Of a stretch of DNA of 8,042 bases, positions 1 through 4,488 are shown piece after piece. Origin of the DNA: Candidatus Daviesbacteria bacterium (lineage in GTDB: Bacteria > Patescibacteria > Microgenomatia > Daviesbacterales > UBA10151); NCBI GenBank assembly GCA_030648435.1, contig JAUSHE010000035.1, positions 1 through 8,042 of the forward strand, read 5' to 3'. The position numbers were made by a program, and so were the translations under genes. Under the pieces are notes generated by a model. The model ran no database searches. It had not been told where the DNA came from and worked only from the letters and a program-made list of their open reading frames with translations. The first letter of the stretch is position 1; every line of letters starts with the position of its first letter.

Positions 1-1
1 G

Positions 2-172
2 AATAAAATTGATCCTATTTATGATAGTTGGTTTACCGAACAGATAACTTTATCCAAATTGTCCGGATGTGATTTTTTATCCGGAGAGGCTTCATCTTCC
101 GCTATAACTGAGACTGAAAGATGGGTGCTTTCCCAAAGAGCGCAGAAGTGTCGCCTTAAAGTAGCATTGTAA
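2..172 (+). CDS. 3' end of an unrecognised protein gene (partial)
   Basis: An open frame enters from the left edge and ends at TAA 170-172, giving 56 visible C-terminal residues. They include DPIYDSWFTEQ, then a Ser/Glu/Thr-rich stretch (SGEASSSAITETE), then a basic tail (QRAQKCRLKVAL). No start codon is visible and I recognise no family. It meets the glycosyltransferase gene on the other strand tail to tail with a single base between the stop codons. That tight packing supports it as a real gene end rather than a chance frame. Function unknown; the upstream sequence is needed to name it. Confidence 0.55.
   Translation, partial: NKIDPIYDSWFTEQITLSKLSGCDFLSGEASSSAITETERWVLSQRAQKCRLKVAL
62..85. 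repeat. Small inverted repeat in the partial gene
   Basis: TCCGGAT (62-68) and ATCCGGA (79-85) are perfect 7-base complementary arms around a 10-base T-rich loop. It lies inside the coding frame about 90 bases before the stop codon, so it is not a normal terminator position. It may be a chance hairpin. Confidence 0.35.
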
Positions 173-173
173 G

Positions 174-875
174 TTAGTAGCCGAATTTGTATTTAAAAAT
201 ATCCTTGCGGATTTTTCCGATAAAAAGTAAATGCAGTTCAACAGCGATGTATTTCAGAGCAACTTTTAATCTCCCGTCGCGGGATAATCTGCGTACGGAT
301 ACGGGTATTTTGTAGGATTTCAGGTAACTGAATCTGCCGATTTTTTTTGCGCGAGCAACATAATCATGATCCTCAGCCAGGATAAGCGATTCGTCGAAAC
401 CGTTTATCATCTGATGAACGTCTTTTTTTACAAAAATACAAAACCCCGGGATATGAGGATAGAATTTTTGTGTTAGGTTTAGATAATGATTAGCGAAATG
501 ATGCAGGAATTTATCGATTTTTAAATCTGACTTTGGAGTTATGAAGCAAGAGGCGATATCCAGCCTGTGAGCTGAAATTTCTTTTATGGTTTTCTCCAAA
601 AAATGCGGAGGCAAAACCACGTCTGAATCTAAAAATAGCAGCAGTGTTCCTTTGGCGTGTTTTGCGCCGTAATTTCTAGCTTTGGCCGGCAGTCCTCCGT
701 CAACAACTTTACAGTTGAAAGATTTCGCTATAGACCTGGTATTATCTACCGAATAGGCATCTGCTATTATTATTTCTTTTGGTGCGCTGGATTGACGCTT
801 AAGAGAAGCGAGGAGCTTTGGCAAAAATCGTTCTTCGTTGAAAGTCGGAATAATGACGCTAACCGTTAGGTCCAT
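174..875 (-). CDS. Family 2 glycosyltransferase
   Basis: This is a 233-residue GT-A fold glycosyltransferase of family GT2, which transfers a sugar from a nucleotide-sugar to an acceptor at the cytoplasmic membrane face. The N-terminus has the family's opening strand and turn (VSVIIPTFNEE, residues 5-15). D39 lies in the nucleotide-binding IIADA strand, the metal-binding DSD is at 83-85, and the ED of LAEDHDY (168-169) is the likely catalytic-base motif. A hydrophobic stretch at about 206-220 could contact the membrane. I chose ATG 875 over an in-frame TTG at 911. That TTG is part of a perfect -35 box, and the -10 box ends 7 nt before ATG 875, so the mRNA is probably leaderless. The gene diverges from an operon that carries a second GT2, which suggests a shared glycan pathway. 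Donor and acceptor cannot be read from the sequence. Confidence 0.88.
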   Translation of the reverse strand: MDLTVSVIIPTFNEERFLPKLLASLKRQSSAPKEIIIADAYSVDNTRSIAKSFNCKVVDGGLPAKARNYGAKHAKGTLLLFLDSDVVLPPHFLEKTIKEISAHRLDIASCFITPKSDLKIDKFLHHFANHYLNLTQKFYPHIPGFCIFVKKDVHQMINGFDESLILAEDHDYVARAKKIGRFSYLKSYKIPVSVRRLSRDGRLKVALKYIAVELHLLFIGKIRKDIFKYKFGY

Positions 876-882
876 TTGGCTA

Positions 883-911
883 ATGATAATAAAACTAGGT
901 TTTCTTGTCAA
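883..911 (-). promoter_or_regulatory. Promoter of the minus-strand glycosyltransferase
   Basis: Read on the - strand, a perfect -35 TTGACA (911-906), a 17-base spacer and a -10 TATCAT (888-883) are followed after 7 bases by ATG 875. The expected transcription start falls on or beside the ATG, so the mRNA would have no Shine-Dalgarno leader. It overlaps the promoter region of the divergent operon. Confidence 0.75.
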
Positions 912-916
912 AATTC

Positions 917-925
917 TGGTAAAAT
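917..925 (+). promoter_or_regulatory. Extended -10 promoter of the membrane protein-GT2-GH operon
   Basis: An extended -10 element, TGG followed by TAAAAT (920-925), ends 6 bases before ATG 932. No good -35 box is visible at 16-18 bases, which fits an extended -10 promoter. The start site should coincide with the ATG (leaderless). It sits back to back with the glycosyltransferase promoter; the two ATGs are only 56 bases apart. Confidence 0.55.
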
Positions 926-931
926 CACAAT

Positions 932-1378
932 ATGCACAAAAAAGTTCAAAATATACTTAAAATGTTTTTGTTTCTTGGAGCAGTTTATTTTTTTGTTGAC
1001 GGCTTCATTCATTTTTTTGATATTAAATTATTAAATGTTGGGAATAGCTGGCCTGCTTCGGCTCTTGCGTATGCCCGTTTACTTGATAAAGTCACCGGAG
1101 TTTTTATTTTGCTGACAGCTGCTACTCTCTTTGTGATTCGCAGAGATCCCAAAAAATATAAAGCAATAATATATCTTTCCGCGGTCGGTACACTATTGCT
1201 GGGAGTTTCTTTTATCTATCTTGGTTTATCAACAGATTACTCAATTGTTTTTAGTTTGATGCCTTCCCTGGTTGTTTGGCTGCCGTTTTACGGACAGTAT
1301 CTTCTTTTAGAAGCAGGGGCGCTTATTTGCTACAGTTTGCTGGTATATTTATGGTTTAGGAGTAGACCTGATGCGTAA
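932..1378 (+). CDS. Small polytopic membrane protein, unknown function
   Basis: A 148-residue, strongly hydrophobic protein. Likely membrane segments are at about residues 11-29, 51-69, 77-98 and 106-142 (the last long enough for two), with basic patches after the second segment (RRDPKKYK, 70-77) and at the C-terminus (RSR). I do not recognise the family, and no catalytic motif is visible. It is the first gene of an operon: its last 8 bases overlap the next GT2 gene, so the two are probably co-translated. The location beside two glycosyltransferases and a secreted or anchored glycosidase suggests a role in the same envelope glycan pathway, but this is inferred from neighbours only. The start follows a -10 box by 6 bases, implying leaderless initiation. 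Confidence 0.75.
   Translation: MHKKVQNILKMFLFLGAVYFFVDGFIHFFDIKLLNVGNSWPASALAYARLLDKVTGVFILLTAATLFVIRRDPKKYKAIIYLSAVGTLLLGVSFIYLGLSTDYSIVFSLMPSLVVWLPFYGQYLLLEAGALICYSLLVYLWFRSRPDA
1358..1362 (+). promoter_or_regulatory. Shine-Dalgarno site of the second operon gene
   Basis: AGGAG lies 8 bases before ATG 1371, inside the 3' end of the preceding gene. It supports that start. It also contrasts with the first genes of transcripts here, which have no leader: SD-led initiation is seen inside the operon and leaderless initiation at its head. Confidence 0.7.
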
Positions 1379-2099
1379 TTCAAACCCCAAGGTATCTATT
1401 GTTATCCCGGCGTATAATGAAGAAAAATATATCGGAAATTCTCTGCGCTCCCTTCAGGAGTCAGAACAGAAAACAAAAATTAATTATGAAGTGATTTTGG
1501 TTGACAACAATTCCTCCGATCAAACTGTCAAAATAGCTCAAAAATTTGCCAAAGACATGAATTTGCGGATTATCAAAGAAGATAAGCAAGGTAGGGGGAT
1601 GGCCAGAGCCAGGGGCTTTGCAGAAGCTAAGGGCGACATTATTTTATCCGCTGATGCGGATACTATTTTTTATCAAGGTTGGATTGAAACTTTGACTTCA
1701 GCTCTAAAAAAAAATGTCGCAGCCGTTACCACTTCTTGTAAAATTGTGGATTGTTCTCCCTTGAAAAACCTATTATTCAATTGGCTGCAACCGATAATGG
1801 CGCTCTTATACAGATTATTTACTGGCCATTATTGGTTATGCGGCTTTAGTTTTGGTATTACGAAGTCAGTCTACGAGAAAAGCGGTGGTTTTGATACGGC
1901 CCTGCAGGCGCAGGAAGATTTGGATTTAGCTTTTAAGGTGGCGAAATTAGGGAAAATTAAGGTTATCAATAAACCGGTAATTTTCTCGGGTAGGAGATTT
2001 AAAGATGGGTTAGTTACAGGAACATATGAGTATATAAAAACTTTTATTGAAGCTTTTGTTTTAAAGAAAAAAGATGTTTATCTGGATAATCCAAGATAA
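1371..2099 (+). CDS. Family 2 glycosyltransferase (second copy)
   Basis: A 242-residue GT2, GT-A fold enzyme. Visible motifs in order: VSIVIPAYNEE (8-18) opening strand; D45 in VILVDNNSSD for nucleotide binding; GRGMARARGFAEAKGD (74-89), typical of the sugar-nucleotide region; metal-binding DAD at 95-97; and QEDLDL with ED at 182-183, the usual catalytic-base position. A hydrophobic patch around 133-165 and a basic C-terminal region suggest membrane association. It begins inside the end of the upstream membrane protein gene with a good SD site and ends 3 bases before the glycoside hydrolase gene, so the three are one operon. It resembles the minus-strand GT2 only in the family core motifs and is a separate paralogue. 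Likely substrate is a lipid-linked or surface glycan; specificity is unknown. Confidence 0.9.
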   Translation: MRNSNPKVSIVIPAYNEEKYIGNSLRSLQESEQKTKINYEVILVDNNSSDQTVKIAQKFAKDMNLRIIKEDKQGRGMARARGFAEAKGDIILSADADTIFYQGWIETLTSALKKNVAAVTTSCKIVDCSPLKNLLFNWLQPIMALLYRLFTGHYWLCGFSFGITKSVYEKSGGFDTALQAQEDLDLAFKVAKLGKIKVINKPVIFSGRRFKDGLVTGTYEYIKTFIEAFVLKKKDVYLDNPR

Positions 2100-2102
2100 A
2101 TT

Positions 2103-3101
2103 ATGTTTAAACTTAAAACTGTCCTAAAGTTTCTTATTTTGGTGTTTGTCCTGTTTACAATCTTTAATGCAGTCTATCAGGTTCCTTTTTCCCAAAAGAT
2201 TGAATACGGAGTGACCTTTTCCCCACGCTTTGCCCGATATCTTAAATTAGATTGGAAAAAAACATACCAGGAAATGCTGGATGAGCTTAAAGTAAAAAAT
2301 GTAAGACTAACAAGTTATTGGGATATTCTGCAGCCGGAACAGGATAAGTTTGATTTTTCAGAAACAGATTATTTACTTTCGGAAGCAGAAAAAAGAGGAG
2401 TTAGGGTAATTTTGGTTTTAGGCGAGAGACAGCCCCGCTGGCCGGAATGCCATATACCTATCTGGGCAAAAGATTTAAAGCTAAAAGACAGACAGAAAAA
2501 GATTTTGGAATTTATTCAGAAAACTGTGGAAAGGTACAAAAATTATCCTTCGGTTTGGGCCTGGCAGGTGGAAAATGAACCGTTTTTATCTTTCTTTGGA
2601 GAAGGGTGTGACAAGGCTGATGAAAATTTTCTGAAAACAGAAATCAGCTTAGTTAGATCTTTAAGCAATAAAAAAATTATCATTTCAGATTCAGGGGAAC
2701 TAGGAACCTGGGTTGTACCAATGCAAGCCTCCGATATATTCGGTACAACGATATATCGAAAGGTAAAGGATAAATTCTTCGGATATGTGACTTATCCTGT
2801 GCCACCGTATTTTTATTCCCTGAAATCAGGTTTGATTAGGAAGTTTTTTGCTCCTTATAACCAAAAAACCATTATTGTGGAACTGCAATCAGAACCATGG
2901 TTGGCAGGAGGGGATTTGATATCACAGGCAGAGCAGTCAAAAATTTTTTCAGTCAAAGATTTTAAAAATTACATCAATTTTGCCGGAAAAACAGGTTTTG
3001 ATGAAATTTATCTTTGGGGAGTAGAGTGGTGGTATTTTATGGACAAACAAGGTTATCCTCAGTACCTAGACTATGCAAAAACTCTATTTAGATCTTATTG
3101 A
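2103..3101 (+). CDS. Membrane-anchored clan GH-A-like glycoside hydrolase
   Basis: A 332-residue protein with one N-terminal hydrophobic segment (about 5-24, after MFKLK), either a signal anchor or an uncleaved signal peptide, so the domain should lie outside the membrane. The rest resembles a (beta/alpha)8 barrel of clan GH-A (GH5/cellulase-like). An early strand carries VRLTSYWD (67-74). The NE pair that marks the acid/base is at N158-E159 (AWQVENEPF). A later strand has IIVELQSEPW with E260 as the likely nucleophile. GVEWWYF near the C-terminus fits a strand-8 aromatic platform. Retaining hydrolysis of a beta-glycoside is predicted from the family; the substrate is unknown. As third gene of the operon it may trim or remodel the glycan made by the GT2 enzymes. 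No SD site precedes ATG 2103, which suggests coupling to the upstream gene. Confidence 0.8.
   Translation: MFKLKTVLKFLILVFVLFTIFNAVYQVPFSQKIEYGVTFSPRFARYLKLDWKKTYQEMLDELKVKNVRLTSYWDILQPEQDKFDFSETDYLLSEAEKRGVRVILVLGERQPRWPECHIPIWAKDLKLKDRQKKILEFIQKTVERYKNYPSVWAWQVENEPFLSFFGEGCDKADENFLKTEISLVRSLSNKKIIISDSGELGTWVVPMQASDIFGTTIYRKVKDKFFGYVTYPVPPYFYSLKSGLIRKFFAPYNQKTIIVELQSEPWLAGGDLISQAEQSKIFSVKDFKNYINFAGKTGFDEIYLWGVEWWYFMDKQGYPQYLDYAKTLFRSY
2712..2758. repeat. Two interleaved inverted repeats inside the GH gene
   Basis: GTTGTACC (2712-2719) pairs with GGTACAAC (2742-2749). CGATATAT (2732-2739) pairs with ATATATCG (2751-2758). The arms alternate rather than nest, the order of a pseudoknot. Both sit in coding sequence, so this may be coincidence. 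Confidence 0.35.
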
Positions 3102-3108
3102 AATTGTA

Positions 3109-3375
3109 CTACTCTTGAGGGTGATCGTTGAGTAAGTTTTCTTTGATCCATAGGGGTACTAACGACACACCAATACCTACAACCAAGACCCCCGTTTTTC
3201 CTTGAGCAGGCACATCATTAAGCTGTTGCATTAGAAATATTTCAATTGGCAAAGCAAGAGCAACGCCTATGATTAAAGGAATTGTAAACTCTGCTGAATC
3301 TTGTAATAATCTTACTAATCTCCCAATCGATGAGACTCTTTGAGAACTGGATTTGTGGGATCTTGTTGAAAAAGT
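3109..3375 (-). other. Orphan hydrophobic reading frame without a start codon
   Basis: On the - strand a frame stays open from 3375 to TAG 3111-3109. Its last two thirds read like a small membrane protein: FTIPLIIGVALALPIEIF, a polar loop (NDVPAQGKTG), VLVVGIGVSLVPLWI, then a charged tail ENLLNDHPQE. No ATG, GTG or TTG precedes the first hydrophobic segment. The frame overlaps the end of the truncated toxin in another phase. The simplest reading is the 3' end of a foreign membrane protein gene joined to the toxin by a deletion or insertion near 3315-3330. It could also be chance. Together with the toxin remnant it fills the otherwise gene-poor stretch 3102-3466; no convincing intrinsic terminator is seen there. 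Confidence 0.35.
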
Positions 3376-3470
3376 TTAATCCTTTCGGTAGTCTTAAGAA
3401 TAAGTTTGTGATTATCTACGATTCGCTTTTTGTATGATTTCTTATAGCTGGGATGGAGATCAATTTTCAC
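3315..3470 (-). pseudogene. RelE/YafQ-like toxin, C-terminally truncated
   Basis: A GTG start (3470-3468) overlaps the antitoxin stop codon as GTGA, the usual coupling of a type II TA pair. The 51 residues match the start of RelE/YafQ-family mRNA interferases: a first strand KIDLHPSYKKSYKKR, a basic helix, then RIKLFQQDPTNPVLKESHRLG. The frame stops at TAG 3317-3315 just where the family continues with the core strands holding the catalytic residues (typically about 85-95 residues in all). No other frame nearby supplies the missing part. The ribosome-dependent RNase should therefore be dead. This is family recognition by eye; the truncation itself is directly visible. Confidence 0.65.
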
Positions 3471-3751
3471 TTATTTAAATAATCCATCATTTTATCAATG
3501 TTTGAGAAGCTTTTAGGTGTAACTCTACCAGTTGCTATATTATTGATCATCTTGGTGTAACGCCGATCGTTTTTACTGGAAAGCTTAACGGTAGGAGACT
3601 GAAAGGCGATTGTTATCTCATTAGATGCAAATTGATTTAAAAAAACTCTAACTATTTCCTGTAGGGAAGAAAAACCCATCTTCTGGGCGGAATAAGCAGC
3701 CTGATCGCGCAGCTTTTTAGTAATAGGAACCTGAAGAATGGTATTAAGCAT
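3467..3751 (-). CDS. RelB/DinJ-like antitoxin (probably now orphan)
   Basis: A 94-residue protein. The N-terminus (NTILQVPITKKLRDQAAYSA, residues 3-22) followed by GFSSLQEIVRVFLNQF (26-41) has the strand-helix-helix pattern of ribbon-helix-helix antitoxins of the RelB/DinJ type. The charged C-terminal half would wrap the toxin. It normally neutralises the toxin encoded just downstream and represses its own operon as a dimer. Here the partner toxin is truncated, so it may act only as a DNA-binding autorepressor or protect against related toxins. A consensus promoter sits directly before ATG 3751 with a 6-base gap, implying leaderless translation. A 7-base inverted repeat over the promoter is a candidate operator. 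Confidence 0.75.
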   Translation of the reverse strand: MLNTILQVPITKKLRDQAAYSAQKMGFSSLQEIVRVFLNQFASNEITIAFQSPTVKLSSKNDRRYTKMINNIATGRVTPKSFSNIDKMMDYLNK

Positions 3752-3776
3752 ATTATGATTATAACAGTTTCATAAT
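3752..3776. promoter_or_regulatory. Candidate operator over the antitoxin promoter
   Basis: ATTATGA (3752-3758) and TCATAAT (3770-3776) are perfect inverted arms with an 11-base centre. They straddle the -10 box and half of the promoter spacer. RHH antitoxins bind such short palindromic sites to autoregulate, so this is a reasonable binding site; the AT-rich composition leaves room for chance. Confidence 0.4.
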
Positions 3777-3785
3777 GGCTGTCAA
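3758..3785 (-). promoter_or_regulatory. Consensus promoter of the antitoxin gene
   Basis: On the - strand: perfect -35 TTGACA (3785-3780), a 16-base spacer, perfect -10 TATAAT (3763-3758), then 6 bases to ATG 3751. It is the best promoter match in the window and predicts a leaderless mRNA. Its -35 lies only 7 bases from the -35 of the divergent promoter serving the polA fragment. Confidence 0.82.
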
Positions 3786-3792
3786 GAACGCA

Positions 3793-3821
3793 ATGACACT
3801 GTGATTGGATAATGCTACAAT
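3793..3821 (+). promoter_or_regulatory. Promoter in front of the duplicated polA start
   Basis: -35 ATGACA (3793-3798, 5 of 6), a 17-base spacer and -10 TACAAT (3816-3821, 5 of 6) end 6 bases before ATG 3828. The arrangement matches the other leaderless promoters here. It is probably the original polA promoter, now left with only the first 25 codons of the gene. Nothing similar lies in front of the intact polA at 4489. Confidence 0.72.
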
Positions 3822-3827
3822 TCCCTT

Positions 3828-3902
3828 ATGAAACGCCTGGTTTTGGTTGATGGTAATGCGCTGCTTCACAGGGCTTATCATGCTGTTCCGCCTTTTACCA
3901 CA
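3828..3902 (+). pseudogene. Duplicated 5' end of polA (first 25 codons)
   Basis: These 25 codons encode the same residues as codons 1-25 of the intact polA at 4489-4563, including the metal-ligand region LVDGNALLHRAYHAVPP. The DNA is 63/75 identical, and all 12 differences are synonymous, spread over 11 codons. Homology starts exactly at the ATG and ends within Thr25; upstream and downstream sequences are unrelated. The frame does not stop: it runs through 13 further codons into the MNT gene, so a polA-leader-MNT fusion protein of 133 residues is possible. I read it as the stump of an older polA cut by arrival of the MNT-HEPN module and a replacement polA start, not as a functional gene. Confidence 0.8.
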
Positions 3903-3923
3903 AATCTTTTGCTATGTTTAAGA

Positions 3924-3932
3924 TGGTATAAT
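3924..3932 (+). promoter_or_regulatory. Extended -10 promoter of the MNT gene
   Basis: TGG followed by a perfect TATAAT (3927-3932) lies 9 bases before ATG 3942, within the unique sequence after the polA stump. No clear -35 is seen. It would give a leader of only about 2-4 bases. If active it is also the nearest strong promoter upstream of intact polA. Confidence 0.55.
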
Positions 3933-3941
3933 AGAATAATT

Positions 3942-4229
3942 ATGAAAGTAAACTTAGACCAAATCAAAAAGAGAGCTTTACCCATACTGAAAGAGGAGGG
4001 GGCAACGCGCGCAGCTTTGTTTGGCTCTGTGGTTAGGGGGGAAGCTACGGAAAATAGCGATATCGATATACTGGTAGATTTACCCAGAGGGAAAAGTCTG
4101 TTTGATTTGGCCGGCCTGCAGATGAAATTAACAAAGGCTTTGGGGAGTGAAGTTGATGTGGTTACCTATAATTCCCTTAATCCGTTACTTAAAGACTATA
4201 TTCTAAAAGATCAACTTCGGATATTATGA
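3942..4229 (+). CDS. MNT-family nucleotidyltransferase antitoxin (MntA-like)
   Basis: A 95-residue minimal nucleotidyltransferase of the pol-beta fold. The signature GSx10DxD is complete: G28-S29, then D40 and D42 in NSDIDILVDL. A third acidic residue, D72 (SEVDVVTY), is in the expected later strand. In HEPN-MNT modules such proteins inactivate the HEPN RNase by AMPylating the tyrosine of its Rx4HxY motif. ATG 3942 is preferred because the protein then has the family's usual length and a -10 box precedes it. An in-frame upstream ATG at 3828 would add 38 residues, the first 25 copied from PolA. The gene overlaps the HEPN frame by ATGA, indicating coupling. All catalytic residues survive although the partner toxin is broken. 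Confidence 0.88.
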   Translation: MKVNLDQIKKRALPILKEEGATRAALFGSVVRGEATENSDIDILVDLPRGKSLFDLAGLQMKLTKALGSEVDVVTYNSLNPLLKDYILKDQLRIL

Positions 4230-4476
4230 AAAAAGATCCCCGAGTCTTTTTAAAACACATTTTAGAGAGTATTGATTTGATTGAGCAGGAGATAGGCAGT
4301 TTGACAGAACCAGAGTTTATGCAAAATGTCACAGTCCAAGATGCAGTCATGAGAAGATTAGAAATAAGAGGAATATTCTAATACACAACTACTTTGGTGT
4401 TGACCTCAATATTGTCTGGGATACGGTTACCCAAACCCTGCCGGAATTTAAAGAACAAATTGAAGCTTTAGCCTAA
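4226..4476 (+). pseudogene. HEPN (HepT/DUF86-like) toxin, internal deletion and frameshift
   Basis: The first frame starts at ATG 4226 and reads as the normal HEPN N-terminus: KKDPRVFLKHILESIDLIEQ, then LTEPEFMQNVTVQDAVMRRLEI. It then hits TAA at 4379-4381. A second frame, shifted relative to the first and entering around 4363-4370, carries the catalytic motif RNILIHNYF (from 4369: R, four residues, H, N, Y), then GVDLNIVWDTVTQTLPEFKEQIEALA and TAA 4474-4476. Between RRLEI and RNILIH an intact HEPN protein has roughly 30 more residues (the IGEAV...PW..I.GM stretch), which are missing. A deletion that also changed phase is the simplest explanation. The RNase should be inactive. This frame ends 12 bases before polA. 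Confidence 0.8.
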
Positions 4477-4488
4477 TTATCAGAAGAT

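Noticed and set aside
657..869. Plus-strand 70-residue frame opposite the glycosyltransferase
   Set aside because: It lies wholly opposite conserved GT2 motifs and has no promoter or recognisable domain.
876..911. N-terminal extension of the minus-strand glycosyltransferase from a TTG at 911
   Set aside because: The TTG is part of a perfect TTGACA -35 box, and the added 12 residues lie over the promoter. ATG 875 directly precedes the conserved VSVIIPTFNEE motif.
3112..3134. Possible terminator after the glycoside hydrolase gene
   Set aside because: Only a 5-base stem (TACTC/GAGTA) with a 15-base loop and an interrupted T run; too weak to call.
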